Assembly: GCA_015680685.1 (NCBI GenBank)
Contig: MNCI01035086.1
Span: 138,420 to 194,362 of the forward strand
Source of the DNA: Gnetum montanum
Lineage: Eukaryota; Streptophyta; Gnetopsida; Gnetales; Gnetaceae
Length of the DNA stretch: 55,943 nt
Direction: 5' to 3'
Shown: positions 24,238 through 35,748 of the stretch, piece by piece
Layout of the letters: each line of letters starts with the position of its first letter
Position numbering within the stretch: the first letter of the stretch is position 1
Program-made: the position numbers and the translations under genes
Notes under the pieces: generated by a model
Database searches by the model: none
The model's input: only the letters and a program-made list of their open reading frames with translations
What the model was told of the DNA's origin: nothing

Positions 24238-25055
24238 TGATGAACGACGAGGTATCCCTACACTCAACCATACAAATACGAGTGTACACGCACGATTTGG
24301 TTGAATTCCAAGGACTAAGTACTTATGCACCTTTACAGAACCCGGACGGGTTAGTCAATCGTTGTCTTCCCAAGCTTACTTGTATTGTGTGATTGTATGG
24401 TTAAGTAAACTTGAGGTATATGATTTTTATATATTTTTATGTTTTATGTCCTGGTGCTACAAAGGGAGAAGTGAACTAATTAAGTAACCAATTTAATTTA
24501 ACTTATTGACTATGCTTTAACTAGTCCTAACACCAGCATCTGTTCCCACTTGCTGTACACATCCTAAACCAATGCAACACTACTGGGATTACCAAACGCT
24601 AATTGTTACTGGGTTACCAAGTGTTCCATGCATGCTCGAAGTGGTTGTATTGAGTGTGCTTACCTGGGGGGTTAACAAGGAGAGAGAGAGAACATTAATT
24701 AACTAAGGAAAGCATTAAATAATTGTAAATAACATTAAATAAGAGATTATGAATATTGCAAGGTTTATCACAAAGTTCATCTTTATTTTCGGCCACAAGG
24801 TGTGCTCAGGTACACAATGCTCGAATAAAGATCCGTTCGCTTTATGACTCCTACTGTGGGCACTTAGAAATAATTCCAACTCTAAGACGGGAAAAAGGCA
24901 AGAGTTTGGGTAAGGGACTAAGGCTAATTAATCAACTATTACCAAACCAAGTGTGCCCACCTCTTATTTATAGGCGAAAAGACAGGCCCCGATATCGGAT
25001 GTCTGATATTGCTTGGAAGGCTTTGATATCGCGGCCCTGATATCGTGGCTCATCA
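24238..25055 (-). repeat. 3' LTR of the Athila/Tat-like element
   Basis: 818 bp, plus strand TGATGAAC...CTCATCA. On the minus strand U3 has three GATATC palindromes plus degenerate forms (25050-24980), then TATAAATAAGAGG, then the polyadenylation-type AATAAAGATG on the opposite strand side of R. The outer half is closely related to 35289-35743. Confidence 0.8.
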
Positions 25056-25080
25056 TACCCCCATGACTGAATGAAAACTC
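25056..25080 (-). other. Polypurine tract region
   Basis: The minus strand reads ATTCAGTCATGGGGGTA directly before the 3' LTR. The same sequence adjoins the LTR ending at 55919. Confidence 0.7.
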
Positions 25081-26878
25081 ATCCTCGAGTTCCTTACAAA
25101 ATATTGGGAAGGTATGGGATTATTGACTGAATGAGAACTGACAGCGACAAGGAATAACAAACTCAAAGTGCCCAGCGAACAGATCGACAAACATATTACA
25201 ACATTGGTGTTCAAGCCCTTTGTGGTGAACACTGTACATAGATGACATCTAGATCCTCATCTGATAGCTTGAAGAGAAAGAGAGAGAGAAAATAAAATGA
25301 GACACATTGTTCATCCATAGCCACATGACCAAACTTGTTCCTTGCGTAAACGCTCCAGCTCCATTCCATCCCAAGTGCTTCCTCCTATCCCAGTCCATTG
25401 TTCGTGTAATCGCCATTTGTACACACAACACAGTCATGAATTAGCAAGGATAGATAATCCATAATGTAGTTGATGCCTTGCCTCGATATAAGCACATTTC
25501 CTGGGTTGTGGGTATGGCAAATACTAGGTTAGAGGTTTTTAACTGATAACTACCCAAGGTGTAGGGGTGAGATAGGTGATTGAATGGAAAAATTTGTGAC
25601 AAGGCCCCCATGACTAAGAGCAAACCTCTGGTAGTGATAGGGTGAAACAACTGAAGGAACAATGAAGATGGGGGAAATAACAATGGTGAAGCCAATAAAA
25701 TGGATGTCATGGATGGGGATGAAACAAGAAATGGATGATTGCAAAGAATGTTTAAGGGAAAGAACTTAACAATTGCACCAAAAAGGAATGCTAGTGGATC
25801 CTCCCCAAAGTAGGCTCATGCCTTTTATGCCCTGACAAACCCGCAAACCAAAGAGTCCATAGGCTCTTCGAATGACATATGGAAACAAAGGTTAAGAACT
25901 TACCCACAAGAGTTTACCAAAGACTAACAATGCGTCAACCAAGACATAGACTAATCATAAAACCAGCAATGAGGTGGAATATGGAAATAAATATGGAAGG
26001 GGATCCCAAGAGCAAGGTTGTGTACATTCCCTTGTGTATTATGTGGTTAAGGTAACTAAATAAAATTCATCCCAAGTCTGGACTCACTAACCACATCTAC
26101 TGACCTCGCATCAATACATTTGACCAACCCACCCTCATGAAGTAACAAGAATGCATCCATCAAGTCACCACCATTCCAAGGAGAGAAAGATAGGAAAGTA
26201 GGAAGCAAGAAAGGGCTTTAGGTAGAGGGAACCTTCAGGCATGGGTAACATGACTTTCCAATACCATAACTAGTGTTTGTAGCCCATGTTTCTTTATTAT
26301 GTCTAAGGGGTGTGCTTTGAATTCCCACTATTTTTTTTACATGAGAACCACACCATGCAAAAACTTATTTAGATTCATTCAACTTCCTAATATTTGGTCA
26401 ATAGCAGAATGGCAGAAAACCTATGAAAATCATCCAAGTACCCAAGAGAATAGCTAGCACAAGTGCGTCGAATCCCCTTGAAGTCACACCCTTTTCAACC
26501 ATTGAATCCTTCCTTGGTTTGAAGAATACCAAGTCACCAATTTATTAATAAGTTTATTTAGAAAAAGGGACAGTATAGTTCCAAAGCCAAAGGAGACCAC
26601 AACATTTAATAGATGAATGGACGATGTGGAGTCATTGCTTGTTTTATCAAAAGAACCATATCTTAGTATCAACATTGAAGATCAAAGGTAAAAACCAAAC
26701 ATTAGCAATCAACATTATTATAGTCCAACCCACCATCATGAGCACTTATTATATGACGAATGAAAGTAAATCAAACAAAGAAATAATAAGAATGTGAACA
26801 ATGGTATAAAACAAAAATAAGTAAAATTGAAAAGATGTGTAAAACAAAAATACAAAAAGAGCTGAGGGTTTAGAATGG
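25081..26878 (-). other. Long non-coding 3' spacer of the element
   Basis: Athila-type elements often have a long region, sometimes with an env-like frame, between integrase and the 3' LTR. Here 1.8 kb separates them. Short open frames exist but show no signal peptide plus transmembrane pattern or other domain I can support. Confidence 0.5.
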
Positions 26879-28130
26879 TTAGCATTGGTGGCCATCTCCC
26901 CCACGACTGAGTTGGAAGAAGGATATCCAAAATAGCGAGCAGGGTTGTCCACCAACAAAGGTAATATGGATACTGGCTATTCTATGCTCATGGAAAGGTT
27001 TGGTTTGTTGGATGTTGACCAACAATTTCTTATCTGAGCTCTCAAGTTTGTAAATCATCATGGCTCCTAAAAGAAATGTTGCATGAATAATATAAGGTCC
27101 TTCCCACAACGTTTGAAATTTAGTGCATTGTGGCACATGTGTGGGGTTCCAATAAAGAACCTTATCTCCCGATTGGTACTTAACTTTTCTAATTTTCAGG
27201 TCATGACGTTATTTATTAAAAGCCTTGTGCAATTCATTAGATGATAGGATGACTAATCGGTTCTCATCTAGCAGGTTAAGGTTCATTAACTATTCTTTTG
27301 GTGCTAGATTAAGGTCAAGGTTGAGATTACACACCATAGATAGTGTATGGAGTTTTGCTTGAATAGGAAGCATTGGCAGTTTCTCGTACACTAACTCCTA
27401 GGGAGAGTAGCCTATAGGGAGTTTTCATGTGGAAATGTATGCCCAAAGAGCATCGTTTAGTTTGATGCTCCAGTCTTGCCTATATTTGCTAATGGTTCTT
27501 GTCAATATTTTCATAATCTCCCTATTGGTTACTTCAGCTTGACCATTCGCTTGAGGATGGTATGGTGTAATCAGTTTGTGTTCAACTCCTAAGCGTTGCA
27601 TCAACTTTCAAAAAGTTGCACTTGTAAAATGTGTGCCATTATTAGAAATAAGTGCACAAGGCATGCCAAACATGTTAACGATTTATTGTTGAACAAATCA
27701 TGTAGCGGTAGATGATGTACAATTCGTAACAATGGCTACTTCTACCCATTTTATGAAATAGTTAACGGCAATAACAATGTAGGCTTTTCCATTGGACATT
27801 GGTGTAATGGGCCCCATAAAATCAATTCCCCATATGTTGAAGGGTTCTAAAGGTTGAATCCATTGTTGTGGACCCTCCATCCTAACAGTCATTCCCCCAT
27901 CACGTTGGTAGCGCTCACAAGATTGGATGAAATGATGAGCATCCTAGAACAATGTAGGCCAATAATATTCTGCAAGCAAGATTTTAATGGTTGTTCATCT
28001 TCTAGCGTAATGACCCCCACAAGGGCCTTCATGTTCATCTTGGAGAACTCTTAATTGATCTACATTGGGAACACACCATCGAACCAAGCCATCGAGACAT
28101 ATTTTATAAATTTGTTCATTGATTTCCATA
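26879..28130 (-). pseudogene. Integrase domain, decayed
   Basis: Minus strand. The segment about 28060-27900 has the zinc-binding region (DEHEGPCGGHYA; the last Cys appears replaced in SCERYQR). At 27892-27698 the core starts WGIDFMGPITPM, with the first catalytic Asp, followed by an NYFIKWVEV strand. The C-terminal part (27136-26879) starts FQTLWEGPYII. Stops and frameshifts separate the pieces. The enzyme would insert the element cDNA into chromosomes. Confidence 0.75.
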
Positions 28131-28149
28131 AAATACTTGGCTCGGTGAA

Positions 28150-28720
28150 GAAACTGTTATTTCTTTTTAACGTCTAACTCTTGTGGTGTTTGTTGTGTAA
28201 GGAGATAGGTAAGAATGCAACTATACCAATTTGTTTCCATGGTTAATTGATTATTTAGTACATCTGCAAAGAGGAATTCATCAGGAAAGTGATCAGAAAG
28301 TGGATATTCATCCTCTTTGTTGTCCCATCTTAACCAAGATAAATGATCAGCAACAATGTTTTTGGTGCCTTTATGATCGATCATTGTAAGATCGAATTCT
28401 TGTAAGATTACAAGCCATCATATGCTATGAGGGCTCACCATTGGTTTATTTAGTAGGAACCGAATTGCACTATGGTTTGTGTGTACAAATACCTTATAGT
28501 CCAATACATAGTGCTTGAACTTATCTAGTGCAAACACCACAACCATTAATTCTTTTTTCATTGTGGTGTAATTGAGTTATGCACTACCAATACTTCGACT
28601 TGCATAGTGAATGTAATAGGGTCATTTTTGGTCATCTAACTATGTAAGTACAACTCCTAAAGAAAAGTTGGATGCGTCAATCATTATATGGAAGGGTCTA
28701 GACCAGTCAAGAGCTTGTAG
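28150..28720 (-). pseudogene. RNase H domain, decayed
   Basis: The minus strand gives DWSRPFHIMIDASNFSLG (the usual first catalytic Asp), then YTTMKKELMVVVFALDKFKH and VFVHTNHSAIRFLL, followed by DHKGTKNIVADHLSWL, the segment that typically links RNase H to integrase in Ty3/gypsy. Several stops interrupt it. Confidence 0.75.
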
Positions 28721-29760
28721 AATAGGTGTTTCTACAAGCTTATGTTTTAAAGTTTGAAAATATAACTCACATTCTTTGGTCCATTCGAAAGGTACATCCT
28801 TTTTTATTAGTTTTTGAAAAGTTCTCTATGAATCTCCTATAATAGCCAGTGTGTCCAAAGAATGATCGGATGTCTTTTATAGTTTCAGGTTAGAGCATGA
28901 TTCCTTAGATGACTTTAATCTTTTTGGGGTCTACCTCTATCCCTGTTTGTGAAATCTTATGCCCTAATACTACACCTTCTTGGACCATTAAATGGCTTTT
29001 TTGCCAGTTGACCCTTAAATTGGTTTTAACACATCATTTTAGCACTTGCTCTAATTGGTCCAATGCTTGATCGAAGTTTGCTCTATAGGTGGAGTAATCA
29101 TCCATGAAGACCTTCACACCATTTCCTATTTGTTGCTGGAAGATACTTAGAACCAAACATTGAAACGTTGCAGGAGAATTGCACAAGCCAAATGGCATAT
29201 GTTTGTATGTAAATGTCTCCCAAGGACTTGTGAATGGCTTGGTCTTCTGGTGCTATTTGGATTTGGTTGTATCCAAAGTATCCATCCAGAAAACTATAGT
29301 AGCAATGCTCTGCAATGGTGTCTAAGACCTGGTCAATGAATGGCAATGGAAAGTGGTCTTTGAATGTTGTCATGTTTAGTAGCCTAAATTCTATACACAC
29401 CCTCCATTTACCTTTCTTTTTGGGCACAATATCTAATGGACTAACCCATTCACTATCAACAATGGGGTAGATGAACCCAGCTTTTAGAAGCTGTTCAATT
29501 TCTTCTTTAACCACTTGCTTCAGCTTTGGTTTCAATTGCCTCTGCAGTTGTCATCAAGGCTTCATGGAGGGGTCAGTGTAAATCCTATATTGGCATATCC
29601 TAGGGTCTATTCTGGTTAATTTGGGATATGACCAAGCGAAGGCTTTCGACCATTTTTTCACCATTTTTAGTAGTCTCTCTTTTTGTTGAGGAGTGAGCCT
29701 AGCATTAATAATTACTGATTTTTCATTTTTGAGAAATATGTACTCCATACCAACTGGCAA
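28721..29760 (-). pseudogene. Reverse transcriptase domain, decayed
   Basis: The lead-in segment 29760-29554 has the LTPQQKERLLKMVKKW and AFAWSYPKL motifs that precede RT in this group. The domain at 29535-29098 continues with VVKEEIEQLLKAGFIYPI, WVSPLDIVPKKKGKWRVCIE, then HFPLPFIDQVL and YYSFLDGYFGYNQIQIAPED. Past that point the frame is lost and the catalytic aspartate box near 29110 is not intact. Strongly Athila/Tat-like. Confidence 0.8.
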
Positions 29761-30069
29761 AGATTTTAACTCCAGGGGCTCTTACTTAAAGTTTTCAGGG
29801 ATTTCCAACTTTCCCCAATTGATATTTTCAATGTTGAGACTTGGAAGTTGGCGATGGACTTGCTCTAATGTGTCTATGTTATCGATGTAAGTGCAAGTCA
29901 AACCCTCAATTGGTTCCATGCATATAGTTGAGTTGCTCTCTTGGTCAACTATCATCCATTAGGTGCCTTCTTGTCTTGTGGCTTCCGCATACATGCATCT
30001 TTGTATGTTAGTTACTTGTGCATACTAGTTGCATGCAGGCAATGTTAAATGTTGTACAAACCAGGACTT

Positions 30070-30609
30070 CTACACACAACTACACCCTGTGTCATTGCAT
30101 GCGATGCATGAAAATTTCTTCTTCTCGATCTTTCCAAATGTATTTTCCTTTGATATCTCTAGGGAAAAATCATGTATTCCTAGGCATGCGTTAATTATGC
30201 TTAGCCATGCTCTTCCCATTATGATTGGAAAGTCCCCCTTACAGTTGTTGCCTTGAATCACTAAGAAGTCTACTGGATACGACCATCCACAAACAGTGGT
30301 AACAATGTCCTCCACTAGTCCTAATGGGATAGTGATGGATTGGTCAACTAGCTCTAAACAAATGTTACTCATTTTTAGTGGAGGCAGGTTCCAGGCTTTG
30401 TACATTTCTTGAGAGATTAAGTTGACACCAAAACCTAAATCCAAAAGAGCTTTGCACGGCTCATTCCCAGCGATTTGTAAATATATAAGAGGACTCCCAA
30501 GATCAGAGAATTTCCTAGGAAGATGGCTAGCGTTAATCCAATTAGTAATGGCATGCGTCAACATGACTGTGTGCGTTGAATGTGGCCTTTGGTTTGAAGG
30601 GAGTTCCAA
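30070..30609 (-). pseudogene. Retrotransposon aspartic protease region
   Basis: A 179-residue open segment. It holds CKALLDLGFGVNLISQEMYK, where relatives usually have DLGAS or DLGAGINL; the active-site neighbour Ala is replaced by Phe. Later FPIIMGRAWLSIINACL matches the usual ILGRPFL flap-side motif. Processes the Gag-Pol polyprotein in active elements. It lies between gag and RT as expected. Intactness of this segment alone does not imply activity. Confidence 0.7.
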
Positions 30610-30654
30610 ATTTTTTTATAATGGTGAGGACTTTGGAGAGTTAGCCGCTTGTGG

Positions 30655-31440
30655 TTACAAGGACTTGTTTGGACTGTTGGTCCTAAAGAAAGGTCTCTTA
30701 TTTGTGAAATTATCTGAACCAACAGTAGGGTGAGGATTAACAGCCCTTGTAGTGTTACGTTGTTGCGGCTGGGCAGGGAGCTCACCCTGCATGGTTGGAG
30801 TAGGTGGTAATGGAATTAAGGGTAGAAGAGATGTAGCCGGATGAGAAGAATAGTATGTTTGTGGAACATCACCCCTAGGAGAAGGATTTCTATAATACTC
30901 ATGGGTTTGGTAGTGAGGTTGGGAAGCAACTTGACTAGGGGAGTCACGTGGAGAGATTGGCTGTTGCACGTAGTATCCATACAAGTCAGGTTGACGATAA
31001 GGGTCTTGTTGATGTGGTGGTGGCATTTTCCATGATTATGGATGTTGCCACTATTGATACTGATCATTTGGTTATGGTAGAGTTCCACTTGGATAATACA
31101 TCAAGGGTTGGTGAAACTGCCTTGGGTTACCTTGGGGATAAGGTAACCTTTGGGGTGTTTGCCTTCTATTTAATTGTGGGTTGAGTGCATACACCCTAGA
31201 CTCCCGTAGATGTGAGATTACAGGGCAACATCCCTTAGGATGGTCATATTGGCATATCTCACATCCATCGTCATTATTTGTATCCAAATCCATAACCTCT
31301 TCGATGATGGCAACTTTGCCCTTACCTTTGTTACGTACATATTTAGCTTCTCTCTTTTTTCTCCTTTCTCAATCACTACCTTCCTCTCTAGACTCCTCTA
31401 CTATTTTTAGAACTGTTTGAAATCTATTATCTAGGGAGTC
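30655..31440 (-). pseudogene. Gag C-terminal part with Cys/His knuckle
   Basis: At 31293-31072 the frame includes CEICQYDHPKGCC, an unusually compact Cys/His knuckle (CX2CX3HX3C, against CX2CX4HX4C in typical gag). It is followed, in another frame (31026-30655), by a Pro/Gln/Tyr-rich tail. Homologous pieces occur at 1802-1764 and 1523-1095. The upstream part of gag is in the N gap. Confidence 0.65.
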
Positions 31441-31449
31441 CCACATTTG

Positions 31450-32200
31450 NNNNNNNNNNNNNNNNNNNNNNNNNNNNNNNNNNNNNNNNNNNNNNNNNNN
31501 NNNNNNNNNNNNNNNNNNNNNNNNNNNNNNNNNNNNNNNNNNNNNNNNNNNNNNNNNNNNNNNNNNNNNNNNNNNNNNNNNNNNNNNNNNNNNNNNNNNN
31601 NNNNNNNNNNNNNNNNNNNNNNNNNNNNNNNNNNNNNNNNNNNNNNNNNNNNNNNNNNNNNNNNNNNNNNNNNNNNNNNNNNNNNNNNNNNNNNNNNNNN
31701 NNNNNNNNNNNNNNNNNNNNNNNNNNNNNNNNNNNNNNNNNNNNNNNNNNNNNNNNNNNNNNNNNNNNNNNNNNNNNNNNNNNNNNNNNNNNNNNNNNNN
31801 NNNNNNNNNNNNNNNNNNNNNNNNNNNNNNNNNNNNNNNNNNNNNNNNNNNNNNNNNNNNNNNNNNNNNNNNNNNNNNNNNNNNNNNNNNNNNNNNNNNN
31901 NNNNNNNNNNNNNNNNNNNNNNNNNNNNNNNNNNNNNNNNNNNNNNNNNNNNNNNNNNNNNNNNNNNNNNNNNNNNNNNNNNNNNNNNNNNNNNNNNNNN
32001 NNNNNNNNNNNNNNNNNNNNNNNNNNNNNNNNNNNNNNNNNNNNNNNNNNNNNNNNNNNNNNNNNNNNNNNNNNNNNNNNNNNNNNNNNNNNNNNNNNNN
32101 NNNNNNNNNNNNNNNNNNNNNNNNNNNNNNNNNNNNNNNNNNNNNNNNNNNNNNNNNNNNNNNNNNNNNNNNNNNNNNNNNNNNNNNNNNNNNNNNNNNN
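31450..32200. other. Assembly gap (751 Ns)
   Basis: Run of Ns inside gag. Open frames predicted through it are artefacts. Confidence 0.99.
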
Positions 32201-32933
32201 CGTTATGCTCTCTATGACTGCACCCAGAGGTGGAAGGAGAGGGTGAATGATGTGAAGAAGGGGAAGAAGAGGGAGAACCATCGCCATGACGATGTTTCCT
32301 ACCTTCTCATCTATGGCTTCGGCCCCGATCGTGATGATGATCTAAGTGCCCGTCCTTGCCCTGTGTTGTTGTTCCCTCAGTGAACAATTGGCATTCATGG
32401 GGATCAGAACCAGGGTTGTGTATCGTGGAGTGCAAGTTCTGATACCCCACCTCCTCACTATCGTTAGGAGGGGAAACATCATTTGATGGAGAACTCGTTA
32501 TAAGTGGTTTACCATCTCCTATTTCACTTAGGACGTGCGGGACCTCTTTGCCCTTCAACAGTGTATGGTGGCTCTCTTGCCTTGAGTTCCTTAAACGTTG
32601 TACGGCTGTGGGATGGTAATCCCTCATGTCAAAATCTACCGCAACGTATTCAATGTATAATTGCATCATGCTAATCTGTGCCAAAGCACGGAGGAGCATG
32701 TTAGGGACTACATGATCTGGAGGTAACACTATGTTACCTTGCAAGTTTCTCTAGCGTATTTGTTCATCCTGATGGAGGATAAAAGTAAAATCAGGTATAT
32801 ACTCATCGAGATGAGTATATACCACCCTATATTGTTGAGGAACTGGCTGATTTTGGTTATGTGTTTTTGACTGTCGACTATTTCTAGTATGATCCCTAGG
32901 TGGTGAATTTCCTTTTTTTGAAGAAGAAGACAT
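32201..32933 (-). pseudogene. Gag N-terminal part
   Basis: The first ATG (32933) lies about 125 bases inside the PBS and starts MSSSSKKGNSPPRDH. A stop separates it from the next open part (32744-32307), which reads on to a His/Arg- and Ser/Pro-rich linker (HRHGDGSPSSSPSS). The linker is closely similar to the one in the inverted duplication (HHHGDGPPSSSPSS near 34550). Confidence 0.6.
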
Positions 32934-33056
32934 GTTTATTATTTGGTGTGCTAATTAACCGTTATATAATTTTTCATTTAATTAACCCTAAGGTTCATTT
33001 AAGCTCCCAATGATGTGAGTGATTTCCTATGTTCTACTTAGCACACGAACACTTAG

Positions 33057-33074
33057 TGCCTGGCAATGGTGCCA
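33057..33074 (-). other. Primer-binding site, tRNA-Asp type
   Basis: The minus strand reads TGGCACCATTGCCAGGC one base inside the LTR end at 33076, a diverged tRNA-Asp complement. Confidence 0.7.
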
Positions 33075-33075
33075 A

Positions 33076-33877
33076 TGATGAGTGGCGAGGTACCCCTACA
33101 CTCAACCATACGAATACGAGTGTAACACGCGCGATCCGATCGAACTCCATAGACTAAGTGCCTACACGCCTCATGGAACACTTAAGGTTAATTATTCATT
33201 GTCTTCCCATACTTACTTGTATTTGTGACGGTGTATGGTTAAGTAAGTCTGAGGTATATGATTTTTATAGTCTTTTATGTTTTATCTTCTATGCTGATAA
33301 GGTAAAGGGTTGAAGAGACTAGCTGACTAACTCTAACTAACTAACTAAGTCTGAATTAACCTAGCGTCAACATCTATTCCCACTTACCGTTCACACCCTG
33401 AACCAATGTAACCTTGGTTACCAAACGCTAATCATTGCTGGTATCACCAAGCGTAACACATGTGCTCAAAGCGGTTGTACTGAGGCACTTAACTAGGAGA
33501 GAAGGGTTGAGAAAGATTTAATTACTAATAAATCATTTAAATGAAAAATAATAAATAACAGTAAATAAAGTCCTAATTAGCCTATTCCATGCACTGCAAG
33601 GTTTATCCAAGAATTTCGTCTTTATTACCGTACACAAACATGTGTTTAGGTACAATATTTGCTCGAATAAAGATCCGTTCACTTTAGAGTTCCTACTGTG
33701 GGTACATGGAAAATATTCTATCTCTGGAGGGATCAAACTGCCAGAGTTTCACTACGGTCTAAGCCTAGGATGAGAAACAAGGGAGAGCCGCCTCTTATTT
33801 ATAAATATGACGGTGCACCGCGATATCGTGGGGGATGATGCGATATCGTGTGGGATGCGATATCGCAACAGTCATCA
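33076..33877 (-). repeat. LTR next to the PBS (subfamily unlike the 3' LTR)
   Basis: 802 bp, plus strand TGATGAGTGG...CAGTCATCA. It carries three GATATC palindromes (about 33820-33865), TTATTTATAA (TATA on the minus strand), and the AACCATAC/GTATGGTT pair. It resembles the LTR fragment at 4063-4532 more than the 3' LTR at 24238-25055, so the 5' end of this element is a mosaic or is misassembled. Confidence 0.75.
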
Positions 33878-35287
33878 ATCGACAAATGGATTTCAATTCT
33901 AAGGACTGGTACAAGCTTTTTGCTTCCTTGATCAGTGTCCATGGAAACAACTTGAGTTTTTTCCACTCATTTTCTATGTTTTGCAAGGCACATGCAACGT
34001 GAAATGCTTGCAAATGATTTTGAGGATCAGTGTTGTATCCCCATTCAAATCATGGGATATTGTTCATGTCCAATCTTTTGATCCTACTATCTTTTTGATG
34101 CCTCGTTGGGATTCTAACCTCAATTATATCTAGCATACTTCGGGTAGTGAGTAGGGGTTCATCGTGATCATATTGTCTATGACGTCTATGATGCCTATGT
34201 TGTTCCCTACTCTCCCTCCTCTCATGATGAGTTTCTCTAGAATGCCCTCATCCCCTTTCTTAATTGCTTTGTCTATGATTCCCATTTTGCTTACAATTAT
34301 CCTCAGGGTCTTTTTCCTTGCAACTACGTCTAGATCTTGAAGGAGAGGGTGAAGGAGATGATGAAGGTGAAGAAGAAGGAGGACCATCACCATGATGGTG
34401 CCTACTTCCTTCTCTTCGGTGTTCATGGCCTTGATCACGTTTATGATCAGAATGTCCATCTTTTTCATGTGTTCATGTTCCTTTTTCAGATCCTTNACGT
34501 GATCAAGGCCATGAACACCGAAGAGAAGGAAGTAGGCACCATCATGGTGATGGTCCTCCTTCTTCTTCACCTTCATCATCTCCTTCACCCTCTCCTTCAA
34601 GATCTAGACGTAGTTGCAAGGAAAAAGACCCTGAGGATAATTGTAAGCAAAATGGGAATCATAGACAAAGCAATTAAGAAAGGGGATGAGGGCATTCTAG
34701 AGAAACTCATCATGAGAGGAGGGAGAGTAGGGAACAACATAGGCATCATAGACGTCATAGACAATATGATCACGATGAACCCCTACTCACTACCCGAAGT
34801 ATGCTAGATATAATTGAGGTTAGAATCCCAACGAGGCATCAAAAAGATAGTAGGATCAAAAGATTGGACATGAACAATATCCCATGATTTGAATGGGGAT
34901 ACAACACTGATCCTCAAAATCATTTGCAAGCATTTCACGTTGCATGTGCCTTGCAAAACATAGAAAATGAGTGGAAAAAACTCAAGTTGTTTCCATGGAC
35001 ACTGATCAAGGAAGCAAAAAGCTTGTACCAGTCCTTAGAATTGAAATCCATTTGTCGATTGATGACTGTTGCGATATCGCATCCCACACGATATCGCATC
35101 ATCCTCCACGATATCGCGGTGCACAGTCATATTTATAAATAAGAGGCGGCTCTCCCTTGTTTCTCATCCTAGGCTTAGACCGTAGTGAAACTCTGGCAGT
35201 TTGATCCCTCCAGAGATAGAATATTTTTCATGTACCCACAGTAGGAACTCTAAAGTGAACGGATCTTTATTCGAGCAAATATTGTAC
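33650..35287. repeat. 791-bp near-identical inverted duplication
   Basis: Left arm 33650-34440, right arm 34497-35287, spacer 56 bp. Both arms are exactly 791 bp and differ at only a few positions by eye. Each arm contains part of an LTR and a gag fragment (LQAFHVACALQN). A single N sits at each edge of the right arm (34496 and 35288). The placement suggests a fold-back read or contig spliced in during scaffolding rather than genomic DNA. Confidence 0.85.
33878..34495 (-). pseudogene. Gag fragment fused directly to an LTR
   Basis: On the minus strand the gag linker (GDGPPSSSPSSSPSPSPS) and the start of the gag core (HLQAFHVACALQNIENEWKK) run to KSICR and then pass without a break into an LTR start (TGATGAC). 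The rest of gag and all of pol are absent at this junction. The right arm repeats this piece in opposite orientation. Confidence 0.6.
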
Positions 35288-35288
35288 N

Positions 35289-35743
35289 ACCAAGTGTTCC
35301 ATGCATGCTCGAAGTAGTCATACTGAGTGTGCTTACGTGGGGGAGTTAACAAGGGGAGAGAGAGAACATTAATTAACTAAGGAAAGCATTAAATAATTGC
35401 AAATAACATTAAATAAGTGATTCTGAATACTACAAGGTTTATCACAAAGTTTGTCTTTATTTTTGGTCACAAGGTGTGCTCAGGTACACAATGCTCGAAT
35501 AAAGATCCATTTGCTTTATGACTCCTACTGCGGGCACTCAGAAATAATTCTAACTCTAAGAAGGGAAAAAGGCAAGAGTTTGGGTAAGGGACTAAGACTA
35601 ATTAACCAACTATTGCCAAACCAAGTGTGCTTGCCTCTTATTTATAGGCAACAAGACATGCCCCAATATCGGATGTCTAATATCGCTTGGAAGGCTCTGA
35701 TATCGTGTACCGAATATCGCAGCCCCAATATCATGGCTCATTA
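35289..35743 (-). repeat. Outer half of the element's 5' LTR
   Basis: Aligns closely to 24615-25055 of the 3' LTR, with differences mainly C/T and G/A, plus an 18-bp indel in the GATATC cluster. It ends CTCATTA (family CTCATCA) followed by the CATTC target duplication. Confidence 0.75.
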
Positions 35744-35748
35744 CATTC
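35744..35748. repeat. Target-site duplication, right copy (CATTC)
   Basis: Pairs with 24233-24237. Confidence 0.75.

Larger units (their letters stand above)
24238..35743 (-). mobile_element. Athila/Tat-like Ty3/gypsy retrotransposon, near full length
   Basis: Minus-strand element flanked by the 5-bp target duplication CATTC (24233-24237 and 35744-35748). Order on the minus strand: 5' LTR material (35743 to 33076, disrupted), PBS (33074-33057), gag (32933 to about 30655, with a 751-bp N gap), aspartic protease, reverse transcriptase, RNase H, integrase (to about 26880), a long non-coding spacer, PPT, and 3' LTR (25055-24238). The protease DLG motif, the FPLPFIDQ stretch in RT and the tRNA-Asp-type PBS point to the Athila/Tat group. 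Many frameshifts and stops make it inactive. By eye, the outer 5' LTR half and the 3' LTR differ at roughly one site in ten, mostly transitions. Confidence 0.8.

Noticed and set aside
24756-25040. A 94-residue frame, also seen at 35451-35762
   Set aside because: Its presence at two places only reflects homologous LTRs; it runs antisense to the element and contains the LTR promoter.
25081-26878. Possible env-like gene in the Athila 3' spacer
   Set aside because: No continuous frame with signal peptide and membrane segments could be supported.
31427-32287. Long open frames through the N run
   Set aside because: They consist of unknown residues; the gap only masks stop codons.
34130-34807. Two identical 156-residue frames on opposite strands, Met/His/Lys rich
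   Set aside because: They are the wrong frame of the gag Ser/Pro/His-rich linker, duplicated by the inverted repeat.
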